From Halomonas sp. THAF5a (GTDB lineage Bacteria > Pseudomonadota > Gammaproteobacteria > Pseudomonadales > Halomonadaceae): a stretch of 64,000 bases of DNA. The notes beneath the pieces were generated by a model that was not told the origin of the DNA, did no database searches, and saw nothing but the letters and a program-made list of their open reading frames with translations. Numbering within the stretch: the first letter of the stretch is position 1; each line of letters opens with the position of its first letter. The stretch covers positions 248,001-312,000 of the forward strand of contig NZ_CP045417.1 in NCBI RefSeq assembly GCF_009363755.1, given 5' to 3'. The position numbers and the translations under genes are program-made. Below, in pieces: positions 15,758 to 24,416 of the stretch.

Positions 15758-16648
15758 TCAGTGGGGCTCGGCGGCGCCCAGCGGCATGGCGTGGCGGCGC
15801 CGGCGGGCGGCGAGGCTGTGGTGGCGGCCGAACAGCGCGGAGAGCACGTAGGCGAGGCCGGCCAGCAGGATGATCGCCGGGCCCGAGGGCAGGCTCAGGT
15901 GGTAGGAGAGCATCAGGCCGCCGGTGCTGGCCGCCAGCGCCACGCCGATGGCGATGGCGATCAGCCCCTCCAGGCGCTGGCTCCAGAAGCGCGCTGTGGT
16001 GGCGGGCAGCATCATCAGGCCCACGGCCATCAGGGTGCCCAGGGTCTGGAAGCCGGCGGTGAGGTTGAGCACCACCAGGCCGAGAAAGATGCCGTGAACG
16101 AGTCCGCCGCGCACCCCCTGGCCGCGCAGGAAGAGCGGGTCCAGGCACTCCACCACCAGGGCGCGGAAGATCACCGCCAGGGTGATCACGATCAGGCTGC
16201 TGATGCCGGCGATCAGGATCAGGGCGGTGGAGTCGACGGCGAGGATCGAGCCGAACAGCACGTGGGTGAGATCCACGCTGCTGCCGCCCAGCGACACCAG
16301 CATCACCCCCGCGGCCAGCGAGATGAGGAAGAAGCTGGCCATGGCCGAGTCCTCCCTGTGGCCGGTCATCTGCGAGACGCTGCCGGCGAGCACCGCGATC
16401 AGCAGGCCCGAGAGGATGCCGCCGAGGCTCATGATCGGCAGCGAGAAGCCGGCGGCCAGGAAGCCCAGCGCCACCCCGGGCAGGATGGCGTGGGCCATGG
16501 CGTCGCCGATCAGGCTCATGCCGCGCAGCATCAAAAACACCCCCAGCGGCGGCGCGGCCAGCGACAGCGCCAGCCCGGCCACCAGGGCGCGCTGCATGAA
16601 GCCGTAGTCGAAGGGGGCGAGCAGCCAGGCGTCAAGCAGTGCCAGCAC
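15758..16648 (-). CDS. znuB: Zinc ABC transporter permease ZnuB
   Basis: A 296-residue ABC-3 family permease with about eight hydrophobic helices. Landmarks are FMLRGMSLIGDAMAHAILPGVALG and the coupling region TLGTLMAVGLMMLPATTARFW. The start overlaps the znuC stop by 17 bp, and the znuA ATG lies 24 bp downstream. Transport of zinc rather than manganese or iron is inferred from the His-rich ZnuA and the Zur-type operator. Confidence 0.92.
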   Translation of the reverse strand: MLALLDAWLLAPFDYGFMQRALVAGLALSLAAPPLGVFLMLRGMSLIGDAMAHAILPGVALGFLAAGFSLPIMSLGGILSGLLIAVLAGSVSQMTGHREDSAMASFFLISLAAGVMLVSLGGSSVDLTHVLFGSILAVDSTALILIAGISSLIVITLAVIFRALVVECLDPLFLRGQGVRGGLVHGIFLGLVVLNLTAGFQTLGTLMAVGLMMLPATTARFWSQRLEGLIAIAIGVALAASTGGLMLSYHLSLPSGPAIILLAGLAYVLSALFGRHHSLAARRRRHAMPLGAAEPH

Positions 16649-17366
16649 GGGAGGTCTCCGGGAAGGTCAGGGGCAGGCGCGGCGCCCGGGGCGCCAGGCC
16701 GCTGTGGTGGTCGAGCAGGGCATCGGGGCGCACCCAGCGGCCGTGGCCGCCGGAAAGCAGCAGCACGTCGTCGGCCAGGCGGGCGAGCTGCTCCATGTCG
16801 TGGAGCACCACCAGGATGGTGGTGCCCTGGCGGGCCATGTCGCGCAGCACCTCCATCAGCACCTCCACCGTCTCGATGTCGACGTTGGCGAAGGGCTCGT
16901 CGAGCAGCAGCAGCTCGGCCTCCTGCATCAGGGTGCGGCCGAACAGCGCGCGCTGGCGCTGGCCGCCGGAGAGCTCGCCGAGCGGGCGGTGGGCCAGGTG
17001 CGAGATGCCGAGCTTGGCCATGATCTCGCGGCCGCGGCGGTAGTGGGGGCCGCAGTAGCCCTTCAGGGCGCCGTGACTCGGCCAGGTGCCGGTCATGATC
17101 AGCTCTTCCACGCTCATCGGGAAGGTCAGGTCGAGCGCCAGCTGCTGGGGCAGCCAGGCGCGGCGCTCCCTGGGCACCGTGCATTCGACCCGGCCGGCGA
17201 CCGGCTCGAGCATGCCCATGATCGCCGCGATCAGGGTGCTCTTGCCGGCGCCGTTGGCGCCGATCAGCGCGGTGATGGCGCCATCCATGAAGCGCCCGTC
17301 GAGGTGCTCGAGAACCGTCTGGCCGCCGCGGGCCAGCTGCAGGTCGTGCAGTTGCAGGCGTGTCAT
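16632..17366 (-). CDS. znuC: Zinc ABC transporter ATP-binding protein ZnuC
   Basis: A 244-residue ATPase with Walker A (GANGAGKST), the Q-loop stretch AWLPQQLALD, signature LSGGQRQR, Walker B (LLLLDEPFANVD) and switch His (VVLHDM). PQQLALDLTFPMSVEELI is typical of ZnuC. The ATG at 17366 is chosen because it shares a base with the stop of the small upstream ORF (TGATG), pointing to coupled translation; no good independent ribosome site is visible. A longer frame to 17405 would lie inside that ORF. Confidence 0.92.
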   Translation of the reverse strand: MTRLQLHDLQLARGGQTVLEHLDGRFMDGAITALIGANGAGKSTLIAAIMGMLEPVAGRVECTVPRERRAWLPQQLALDLTFPMSVEELIMTGTWPSHGALKGYCGPHYRRGREIMAKLGISHLAHRPLGELSGGQRQRALFGRTLMQEAELLLLDEPFANVDIETVEVLMEVLRDMARQGTTILVVLHDMEQLARLADDVLLLSGGHGRWVRPDALLDHHSGLAPRAPRLPLTFPETSRAGTA

Positions 17367-17515
17367 CAGGACCACCACCCCGCGGCCCAGGAGACCGCTA
17401 GCCACAGGGCGGCCAGCGGCGCGGCGGCCAGCAGCAGCCGGCGCGTCGCGGAGAGCGACATCAGCGAGAAGTGGCAGGGCCCTTCGGGGCGGTGCCGGTG
17501 GTGTCGGTGTGCCAT
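17366..17515 (-). CDS. Small His-rich membrane peptide at the head of the znu operon
   Basis: A 49-residue ORF too short for most gene callers. It has a good ribosome site (GGAGG, 7 bases before the ATG at 17515) and ends in a TGATG overlap with znuC. The N-terminus is MAHRHHRHRPEGPCH, a cluster of five His with one Cys; then residues about 25-47 form one hydrophobic helix (LLLAAAPLAALWLAVSWAAG). It lies between the Zur-like box and znuC, so it would be made under zinc starvation. Possible roles are a small transporter subunit, metal sensor, or merely a leader that sets znuC translation. I recognise no family. Confidence 0.6.
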   Translation of the reverse strand: MAHRHHRHRPEGPCHFSLMSLSATRRLLLAAAPLAALWLAVSWAAGWWS

Positions 17516-17542
17516 GGGAGCGCCTCCGGGAATGCGGCGGAG

Positions 17543-17555
17543 GTTATAACATAAC
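17543..17555. promoter_or_regulatory. Zur box (GTTAT-N3-ATAAC)
   Basis: GTTATAACATAAC matches the symmetrical core of the gammaproteobacterial Zur operator (GTTATA-n-TATAAC type), 28 bp upstream of the small ORF that heads znuCBA. Zinc-loaded Zur would repress the operon. The zur gene is not in the window. Confidence 0.75.
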
Positions 17556-17589
17556 GCTGCCCGCCCGGGCCACCGCGTGTTGCGCTTCG

Positions 17590-18768
17590 TCAGAGCCCCA
17601 GGGCATGGCGCATCACCTGCCGCTTGGCCCCCGTCAGGCGGTCGGCCACGGCCAGGCCGGCGGCGCCGGCCCGGCGCAGCGCCGCGGTTCCGGTGAAGAC
17701 CCGGTGGAAGGTCTCCATGGCGGCGATCATCGCGAGAGTCTGGGGCCGCCGCTCGCGGGCATAGCCGGCGAGGAGCCGGCGCTCTCCCGGGTCCTCGCCC
17801 GCCTGGAAGGCGGCGATCACCCGGCGACTCAGCGCCTCGGCGTCCTGCAGGCCGAGGTTGAGCCCCTGGCCGGCCAGCGGGTGGATCACATGAGCGGCGT
17901 CGCCCACCAACGCCAGGCGCGGTCGCACGTAGCGCTCGGCGTGGCGGCGACGGATGGGGAAGCTGGCGCGACCCAGCACCGCCTCGACGCCGCCGAGGCG
18001 GTCGGGGAAGTCGCGCTCGATGGCCCGGCACAGGGTCTCGTCGTCGAGCTCCTCCCGGGCTCGGGTGGCGGCGTCGTCGTCGTACCACACCAGCGAGGCG
18101 CGATGGCCAGGCAGCGGCAGCATCGCCCGGGGGCCGCGGGCGGTGAAGCGCTGCCAGCTCACGTCCTGCTGGGGCAGGCGTGTCTGCACATTGATGATCA
18201 GGGCGCGCTGGCCGTATTCCTCGTCGCGGGTGGCGATGCCGGCAAGCTGACGGGTGCGGGAAGCCGCCCCATCGGCCCCCACCACCAGCCGCGCGGCCAG
18301 CAGCCGGCCGTCGTCGAGTTCCAGCAGGCCGTGCTGGCCGCCGGGGAGCCAGGCCGCCGGGCCAGCGCCGGTGATGACGGTCGCCCGGGGCATCTCGGCC
18401 AGCCGCTGCCACAGGGCGCGGCGGATCACTCGATTCTCGACGAAGTGGCCGAAGTCCGGCAGTTCGAGCGCCTCGGCGCTGAATCGGACATGGCGCCGGC
18501 CGGCCTCGTCGCTGGCCTCGATGTGCTGGAAGGGGCAGCGCCGGGCCTCGGGGATGAACGCCCAGGCGCCGATCGCCTCCAGCAGCCGCTGGGAGGCGAG
18601 GTTGAGCGAGGAGACCCGCAGGTCGAAGGGGGCATCGACGTGGATCGCCTCCGGGGGCTCGCCGCCCTCGACCATCGCCACGCGCAGGCCGGCCTGGGCC
18701 AGGGCCACGGCGGTGGCCGCGCCGACCATGCCGCCGCCCACGATGAGGGTATCCAGGATCTCGTCCAT
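17590..18768 (-). CDS. ubiF: Ubiquinone biosynthesis FAD-dependent hydroxylase, UbiF-like
   Basis: A 392-residue UbiH/UbiF/VisC-family flavoprotein monooxygenase. The FAD-binding GGGMVGAATA motif is at the N-terminus, the DG motif is in LVVGADGAAS and the second FAD motif is in ALVGDAAHVIHPLAGQGLNLG. The stretch VSWQRFTARGPRAMLPLPG with SLVWYD is closest to UbiF, which hydroxylates the quinone ring before the last methylation; UbiH or UbiI remain alternatives. The start at 18768 follows GGGGAGAA; an earlier in-frame ATG at 18819 would add an unrelated tail. It acts at the inner face of the membrane. Confidence 0.82.
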   Translation of the reverse strand: MDEILDTLIVGGGMVGAATAVALAQAGLRVAMVEGGEPPEAIHVDAPFDLRVSSLNLASQRLLEAIGAWAFIPEARRCPFQHIEASDEAGRRHVRFSAEALELPDFGHFVENRVIRRALWQRLAEMPRATVITGAGPAAWLPGGQHGLLELDDGRLLAARLVVGADGAASRTRQLAGIATRDEEYGQRALIINVQTRLPQQDVSWQRFTARGPRAMLPLPGHRASLVWYDDDAATRAREELDDETLCRAIERDFPDRLGGVEAVLGRASFPIRRRHAERYVRPRLALVGDAAHVIHPLAGQGLNLGLQDAEALSRRVIAAFQAGEDPGERRLLAGYARERRPQTLAMIAAMETFHRVFTGTAALRRAGAAGLAVADRLTGAKRQVMRHALGL

Positions 18769-18857
18769 GTCGTTCTCCCCGTGTCTATGCGTCACCATCT
18801 TCGACGGCGGGACCGCCACCGCCTAGGATACCGACTCCACCATGATTGGGAGTGATC

Positions 18858-19328
18858 ATGACCACGACGCGTTCCGCCCTGGTGCTGATCGGCTGGCTGG
18901 CGCTGGTGGCGCTGGCCGCCCTGAGCGGTATCGCCACCCCGCCCGGCGACTGGTACGCCGGGCTCGCCAAGCCGCCGCTCACGCCGCCCGACCTCGCCTT
19001 CCCCATCGCCTGGAGCACGCTTTACCTGCTGATGGCGCTGGCCGCCTGGCGGGCCACCCTGGCCGCCCCGCCTGGGGCGCGCTGGTTCACGCTCTGGCCC
19101 TTCCTGGCCCAGCTCGCTGCCAATGCGCTCTGGTCGATCCTCTTCTTCGGCCTGCACTGGATGGGCCCGGCGCTGCTCGACCTGCTGCTGCTCTGGGGAC
19201 TGATCGTGCTGACCCTGCGCCGCTTCGCACGGGTGTCACCCGCCGCCGCCTGGCTGCTGGTGCCCTACCTCGCCTGGGTGAGCTTCGCCGCCTACCTCAA
19301 TGCCGCCACCTGGTGGCTCAACGGCTAG
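18858..19328 (+). CDS. tspO: TspO/MBR family tryptophan-rich sensory protein
   Basis: A 156-residue membrane protein with five hydrophobic helices. The family signature WYAGLAKPPLTPP is near residue 35 and the ANALWSILFFGLHW and WVSFAAYLNAATWWLN segments follow. TspO proteins bind porphyrins and sterol-like ligands and respond to oxygen or stress. The ATG at 18858 has GGGAG about 6 bases upstream, better than the in-frame ATG at 18846. It is monocistronic and divergent from ubiF, convergent with the methyltransferase. Confidence 0.92.
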   Translation: MTTTRSALVLIGWLALVALAALSGIATPPGDWYAGLAKPPLTPPDLAFPIAWSTLYLLMALAAWRATLAAPPGARWFTLWPFLAQLAANALWSILFFGLHWMGPALLDLLLLWGLIVLTLRRFARVSPAAAWLLVPYLAWVSFAAYLNAATWWLNG

Positions 19329-19353
19329 GTCATGATGGCCGCCGGCGGTCACG

Positions 19354-19947
19354 TCAGCGCTTGCGGGCGATGAACTGCACCACGGCCCCCAGGCAGGTAT
19401 GGCCGCGACCCTCGATAACCGGGCGGTCGAACTCGCGGCTCGCGAGGATCTCGAGCTCGGCATAGGCCGCCTCCAGCTCCGCGGCGGTGGGGGTGCGATC
19501 CGGGGTGTCCGGCCCGCCGGTATCGCGCGGCACCTGGGCCGGGGTGTAGGCCTCCAGGATCAGCACGCCGCCGGGCTTCAGGGTGCGTACCACCTGGCGA
19601 TGCAGGTGCGGGCGCCCCGCCTCGGGCAGGTGACAGAAGATCGACACCACCGCGTCGAAGGCCTCGGCGGCGAAGCGGTGTTCCGTGAGATCGGCGTGAA
19701 GGGTCTGAAGCGCAACGCCCTCGGTCTCGGCCAGTCGGGCGGCCTTGCGCAGGCCGACCGCGGAGGCATCCACGGAGAGCACTCGATGGCCGAGCCCGGC
19801 CAGGTAGACGCCGTTGCGCCCCTCGCCATCGGCCAGGCACAGCACCCGCTTCGGCGGGGCGCCGATCAGGTCAACATGCTCGCGAAGAAAGTCGTTGGGT
19901 TCGGTGCCGTAGAGGTAGTCGTCGCTGTCGAAGCGTTCATCCCACAT
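19354..19947 (-). CDS. Class I SAM-dependent methyltransferase (TehB-like)
   Basis: A 197-residue cytosolic protein starting WDERFDSDDYLYGTEPNDFL, the usual opening of a widespread small methyltransferase family. SAM-binding motif I reads VLCLADGEGRNGVYLA, motif II is VLSVDASAVGL, and FDAVVSIFCHLP and LKPGGVLILEAYTP follow. TehB-type enzymes detoxify tellurite or thiols; the true substrate here is unknown. The ATG is at 19947. Convergent with tspO. Confidence 0.85.
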   Translation of the reverse strand: MWDERFDSDDYLYGTEPNDFLREHVDLIGAPPKRVLCLADGEGRNGVYLAGLGHRVLSVDASAVGLRKAARLAETEGVALQTLHADLTEHRFAAEAFDAVVSIFCHLPEAGRPHLHRQVVRTLKPGGVLILEAYTPAQVPRDTGGPDTPDRTPTAAELEAAYAELEILASREFDRPVIEGRGHTCLGAVVQFIARKR

Positions 19948-20081
19948 GGCCGTTCCTCATCTCTGGCGATGGATAGGGTCATCGAGCCTACCAAGGTGGC
20001 GGGAGAGCGTCTGTGGGGTAGGGTGTCGCACCTCGCCCGCGTAAACTCCTCGCCCCCCGAAAGATGCACAGGAGTGGTGAG

Positions 20082-20174
20082 ATGCCACAGACGTTCTCCT
20101 CTCGTATCTCCCTCGCCGCCGCCGAGATCGGTGCTCGCGATATGCCTACCGCCGGGGTGACCTACAGCTTCTGA
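20082..20174 (+). CDS. Possible 30-residue ORF, outer-membrane-like C-terminus (remnant?)
   Basis: In the 400-bp gap between the methyltransferase and the MFS gene, an ATG preceded by AGGAG opens a 30-residue frame ending TAGVTYSF-stop. A terminal aromatic residue after alternating polar and hydrophobic positions is the signature of the last beta strand of outer-membrane barrels. It could be the tail of a lost barrel gene, though a chance ORF is as likely. Nothing else is seen in the gap. Confidence 0.2.
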   Translation: MPQTFSSRISLAAAEIGARDMPTAGVTYSF

Positions 20175-20347
20175 GGATCCGGTGACGGCTCGGCTTTGCC
20201 GTGAGGCGGGGCCATGCTCCGCGCCGAAGGTCGCATCGGCCTGGCGCGCATTTCCCCTTACCCTGAGGCCCACCGGCGGCCACGCCGGCGAGTTCGTTCC
20301 CGTGAGGCCAGGAGGCGGCCTTAACTGTCGCTCAAGGAGAGCCCGGC

Positions 20348-21559
20348 ATGGCGAGACCCTTTTCTCTTTCCCCGCGTCTCAGGGTCCTGCTGGCCGGCCT
20401 GTTCAGCCAGCTGCTGTGCGTCGGGGTCGCGCGTTTCGCCTACACGCCGCTGCTGCCGGTGATGCAGCAGCAGACCTGGCTGAGCGATGCCCAGGGGGGC
20501 TGGCTGGCCGCCCTCAACTACGCCGGCTATATGCTCGGGGCCTTGATCGCCGCCTCCATCGGCAGCCTTCGGCTCAAGGACCGGCTCTACCGACTCACCC
20601 TGGTACTGGCCCTGCTCTCCACGGCGGGCATGGCGCTGGCCGACAGCTTCTGGCTATGGGCGACGATGCGTCTGATCGCCGGGTTCTCGAGCAGCGGTGC
20701 CATGCTGCTCGCCTCTGGGCTGATCCTGCACTGGTTGATCAGCCATCGGCAGCGCGGCGAGCTCGGCATCCATTTCGCCGGCGTCGGCCTGGGCATGCTG
20801 CTGGCCGCCCTGGCCGTGGAGCTCATGGTGCGCCTTGCGCTTGGCTGGCAGGCCCAGTGGTGGGGGTTCGCCACCCTGGCGGTGGCGCTGCTGATCCCGG
20901 CCTGGTGCTGGCTGCCGCGCCCCGCGGCGCCGGTGCCGGGCAGCGGGGCAAGCCCGCCCCGGGCCGAGCCCCCCAGCCGCACCTTCATGCGGCTGATGCT
21001 GGCCGCCTACTTCTGTGCCGGGTACGGCTTCGTGATCAGTGCCACCTTCATCGTCGCCATTGTCGAGCGCGAGCCGCTGCTGGCCGGGGCCGGCAACTGG
21101 ACCTTCGCCCTGGTGGGTTTGGCGGCGGCGCCCGCGGTGATGCTGTGGGATCTGGTCGCCCGCTGGATCGGCTATCTCGGCGCGCTGATCGCTGCCATGG
21201 GCCTGCAGGTGGTGGGGATCGTGCTGCCGGCGGTGACCGACAGCCTGGCGGGGGTGCTGACGAGCGCGGTGCTCTACGGCGGTACCTTCCTGGGCTGCGT
21301 GAGCCTGGTGCTGACCATGGCCGGCCGGCTCTATCCCCAGAGCCCGGCCCGCATGATGGGACGCATGACCCTGGCCTACGGCGCCGCCCAGATCCTCGCG
21401 CCGGCATTGACCGGCATGCTCGCCGAGGCCACCGGCCACTACGACATCGGCCTGTGGCTGGCCGGTGGCTTCGTCGCCCTGGGGGCGGTGCTGCTGGTGT
21501 GGCTACGCCTGATCGACCGCACCGCTCAGCGGCTGGACGACGAGGCCAGGGCGATCTGA
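20348..21559 (+). CDS. YbfB/YjiJ-family MFS transporter
   Basis: A 403-residue carrier with twelve predicted helices. The opening LAGLFSQLLCVGVARFAYTPLLPVMQQQ and GGWLAALNYAGYMLGAL are diagnostic of the YbfB/YjiJ (DUF1228-type) branch, whose substrates are unknown. A cytoplasmic loop rich in Pro and Ala divides the halves (about 195-215). AAGGAG lies 8 bases before the ATG. It stands alone, followed 137 bp later by the UPF0145 gene on the same strand. Confidence 0.87.
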   Translation: MARPFSLSPRLRVLLAGLFSQLLCVGVARFAYTPLLPVMQQQTWLSDAQGGWLAALNYAGYMLGALIAASIGSLRLKDRLYRLTLVLALLSTAGMALADSFWLWATMRLIAGFSSSGAMLLASGLILHWLISHRQRGELGIHFAGVGLGMLLAALAVELMVRLALGWQAQWWGFATLAVALLIPAWCWLPRPAAPVPGSGASPPRAEPPSRTFMRLMLAAYFCAGYGFVISATFIVAIVEREPLLAGAGNWTFALVGLAAAPAVMLWDLVARWIGYLGALIAAMGLQVVGIVLPAVTDSLAGVLTSAVLYGGTFLGCVSLVLTMAGRLYPQSPARMMGRMTLAYGAAQILAPALTGMLAEATGHYDIGLWLAGGFVALGAVLLVWLRLIDRTAQRLDDEARAI

Positions 21560-21696
21560 ATCCGGGCGTCGCTCCGTCGTCGCCGCCTGACATCTTGCCC
21601 GGTCGCGCCCTGGCCGCGCATGATGACCGGGCGGTCGCCGTGCACTGAGTCGCGCGCTGCCGCTCACCATGATCGCCACCACAGGGAGTGCCGTGC

Positions 21697-22038
21697 ATGT
21701 CAGAGCGCGTGATCCTCACCACCTCCTCGCACCTCGAGGGATACCGTGTGACCGAGCACCTCGACATCGTCTCCGCCGAGTGCGTGTTCGGCATGAACGT
21801 CCTCAAGGACATGTTCGCCGGCTTCCGCGATTTCTTCGGCGGGCGCAACAAGTCTTCCCAGGACGCACTGCGCGATGCCCGGGTCGCCTGCCTGGACGAG
21901 CTGCGCCTCGAGGCGGCGTCGCTGGGCGCCAATGCCGTGGTTGGCATCGACCTCGACTACAGCGAGATCTCCGGCGGCGGCAAGTCGATGCTGTTCCTGG
22001 TGGCGACCGGCACGGCGGTGAAGGTCGCCCGGGGCTGA
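21697..22038 (+). CDS. YbjQ/UPF0145 family protein
   Basis: A 113-residue cytosolic protein of the heavy-metal-binding-like YbjQ family: it opens [29 protein letters not shown] and contains [31 protein letters not shown]. Members form pentamers and their biological role is unsettled. The start at 21697 is chosen at MSERV, with GGGAG 8 bases upstream; a GTG at 21688 in frame is possible. Confidence 0.88.
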   Translation: MSERVILTTSSHLEGYRVTEHLDIVSAECVFGMNVLKDMFAGFRDFFGGRNKSSQDALRDARVACLDELRLEAASLGANAVVGIDLDYSEISGGGKSMLFLVATGTAVKVARG

Positions 22039-22200
22039 GCCGAGCGCGCTCCCGGGAGCAGGGGCATCGAGGCCGAGGCGATCGAGGGCCGGGATCGACT
22101 CATCGCCGGGAGGCGCCGATCCCCATGAGGCGGGTGTTCCGACGCAGGCGGCGGGCGGGATGCTAGGCTTGAAGCGTCGCTTCTCGTCAAGGATGACCCC

Positions 22201-23154
22201 ATGCCCGTTCAGCCGCGCCGCCTCCTGCCGTTGCTCCTCTGTCTGCCACTGGCTGCCGGTCTTGGCGGCTGCGACCAGGCCCCGCACACCACGGCGCCGC
22301 CGGCCAGGCTCGCTTCCCCGTCGGCGGATATCGCCGGTGAGGCCCTGGTGCGCGCCGCCCCGGAGGCCAGCGCCAAGCGCGATGCCGAGCCGCGCATCGA
22401 GGAGCGCCGCGACTACCGCCTGCAGTTCGAGGCGGCCGAGCCCCTGCTGACCGCCTACCGCGAGACCCATGAGGCCTGCCTGGCCAGCCCCGACTGTCAG
22501 GTGCAGCAGGGGCGCCTGCAGACGCCGCGGCACGGCCTGGCCAGCGCCTATCTCGCCATGCGCGTGGCGCGCGATCGGGTCGCGGAGGCCGAGCCGGTAC
22601 GGCTGGTGACCGAATCTCCGGCGCTGAGCGGGGTGGAGATCATCCGCAACGATCGCACCCAGCAGATGATCGACACCGAGGCCCGCCTCGCCCAGCAGAT
22701 CGTGCTGCGCGAGCGCCTCCAGGAGCTGGCCCGGGAAGGGCGCGGCTTCAGCGAGCGGCGCATCCAGGACCTGCTGCAGGTAGAACGCGAGCTGGCCCGG
22801 GTGCAGGGGGAGATCGAGTCGATGCAGGGCCAGCAGCGCCACCTCGCGCGGGTCACCGACACCGTGGCGATCGCCGCCAGCTTCCAGAAACAGCGCTGGG
22901 TGGAGCCCCACCAGCACGGCGTGCTCGCTCCCCTGTGGCGAGCGCTGGACCGCAGCGCGGCGCTGTTCTTCGAGTCGGTGGGCCAGGTCATCCTGGTGGT
23001 GGTGTTCCTCACGCCCTGGCTGGTGCTCGGCCTGCCGGTGCTGTGGCTGCTCAGCCGGCTGTGGCGCCCGGTACGGCGGGGCCTGGGGCGGATGGGCGCG
23101 GGCCGCCGGGCGCGGCGTCGGCGGGCGCGGCGTCGGCGGGTGGAAGAGGGGTAG
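22201..23154 (+). CDS. DUF4349-type lipoprotein with coiled coil and C-terminal membrane helix
   Basis: A 317-residue predicted lipoprotein (lipobox LGGC near residue 24). The middle part (about 85-235) has the DUF4349 layout: a substrate-like domain and a coiled coil (RIQDLLQVERELARVQGEIESM). Near the C-terminus a strong hydrophobic helix (about 264-290) is followed by a tail of almost pure Arg (RRARRRRARRRR), encoded by short direct repeats. A lipid anchor at one end and a membrane helix at the other would hold it to one or two membranes. Function unknown. Confidence 0.75.
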   Translation: MPVQPRRLLPLLLCLPLAAGLGGCDQAPHTTAPPARLASPSADIAGEALVRAAPEASAKRDAEPRIEERRDYRLQFEAAEPLLTAYRETHEACLASPDCQVQQGRLQTPRHGLASAYLAMRVARDRVAEAEPVRLVTESPALSGVEIIRNDRTQQMIDTEARLAQQIVLRERLQELAREGRGFSERRIQDLLQVERELARVQGEIESMQGQQRHLARVTDTVAIAASFQKQRWVEPHQHGVLAPLWRALDRSAALFFESVGQVILVVVFLTPWLVLGLPVLWLLSRLWRPVRRGLGRMGAGRRARRRRARRRRVEEG

Positions 23155-23272
23155 GCCGCACCGGGCCCGAGGCGGCCATGCGGGCGAGGGGCCCAGGAAA
23201 CCCGGCCGGCACGGGATCGCTCCCGGGCCGGCCCGTGTCATCCGACCTCTCGGCCATGTGAGGCGAGGCGCC

Positions 23273-24199
23273 TTACTCCACGATCTCGCGGAGCCGATCC
23301 GGGAAGTTGGTGAACATGCCGTCCACGCCCCAGTCGAGCAGGCGCTGCATCTGCTCGGGCTCGTTGATGGTGTAGGGATGCACCAGCAGCCCGTTGGCGT
23401 GGGCCTGTTCCACGAAGCTCTTGTCGATCACGTCCTCGCCGTCATAGACGACGTTGGGGCCGACGCCCACGGCGTACTCGGCGATGGCCTGGAAGTCGGC
23501 GTCGGTGATCTCGGCGGGCGCCGGGGTCACGCCGGTCCACTCGACCAGGCCGTCGCCGTCCTCGGCGGGGGAGTACCACACCAGCTGCACCAGCGGGATG
23601 TCGGCGTTGAGCTCGTGGACCTGCTCGAGGCTGTCGCGGCTGAACGACTGGATGATCACCGAGCCGGCGTCGACCAGTCCCTCGGCCTCCAGGGTCTCGA
23701 CCAGGGCCCGCTGCAGCTCCGGGTAGCGCTCGGGCGACTTGGTCTCGATGTAGTAGCGCACATCACGCCCGTAGCGGTCGATCACCTCATCCAGGGTCAG
23801 CAGCCGGGCGCCGGCGTAGGCGTCGTCGGCCCGCTCGGGGTGGGCCTGGTTGAACCAGGAGCCGGCGTCCAGCGCCTTGAGCGCCTCGAGGGTGAAGTCC
23901 TTCACCTTGCCTTCGCCGTCGGTGGTGCGCTCCAGGGTGGTGTCGTGGATCACCATCAGCTCGCCGTCGGCGTTCATGTGCAGGTCCAGCTCGAGGTAGT
24001 CGGCGCCCATCTCGCGGGCCAGCTCGTAGGCCGGCCAGGTGTGCTCGGGCGCGTGGCCGCTGGCCCCGCGGTGGGCGATGATCTGGAATTGCTGCAGGTC
24101 GTCGAGCTGCTGCTCGAGGGCGTCGGCCTGGGCGGTGAGCGGGGCGGTGAGCCCGAGCGCCAGGGCGGTGGCGAGGGGAAGGCGGATGAGGATGTTCAT
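23273..24199 (-). CDS. Periplasmic glycerophosphodiester phosphodiesterase
   Basis: A 308-residue GDPD-fold enzyme with a signal peptide ending near AQADA. It hydrolyses glycerophosphodiesters released from phospholipids. Catalytic segments are IIAHRGASGHAPEHTWPAY (His, Arg and Glu), LELDLHMNADGELMVIHD (Glu, Asp, His) and YYIETKSPERYP (Glu, Lys). The end YTINEPEQMQRLLDWGVDGMFTNFPD is typical. It belongs to the GlpQ/UgpQ family, nearer to GlpQ by its export signal. Single gene; phoD, another periplasmic phosphoesterase, is 2.3 kb away. Confidence 0.9.
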   Translation of the reverse strand: MNILIRLPLATALALGLTAPLTAQADALEQQLDDLQQFQIIAHRGASGHAPEHTWPAYELAREMGADYLELDLHMNADGELMVIHDTTLERTTDGEGKVKDFTLEALKALDAGSWFNQAHPERADDAYAGARLLTLDEVIDRYGRDVRYYIETKSPERYPELQRALVETLEAEGLVDAGSVIIQSFSRDSLEQVHELNADIPLVQLVWYSPAEDGDGLVEWTGVTPAPAEITDADFQAIAEYAVGVGPNVVYDGEDVIDKSFVEQAHANGLLVHPYTINEPEQMQRLLDWGVDGMFTNFPDRLREIVE

Positions 24200-24416
24200 G
24201 GGCGTCCTTTTATTGAATGACCGTGCAATAACCTAGCGGCCCTAGCGCCGGCTGGCAAACGTCGAGTCGATGGCGGCGGCGGTCAGCCGCGTGACGGCAT
24301 GCTGGCATGACGAGGTGACAGCGCCGAGACATCGGTGGTGGTCAGCAGGGTCGTCATCCATCGCAGGTTCTTCGTGTCTCCCTCCTCTCAACGTGATGGG
24401 TCGCTCCCTGCGTTGC

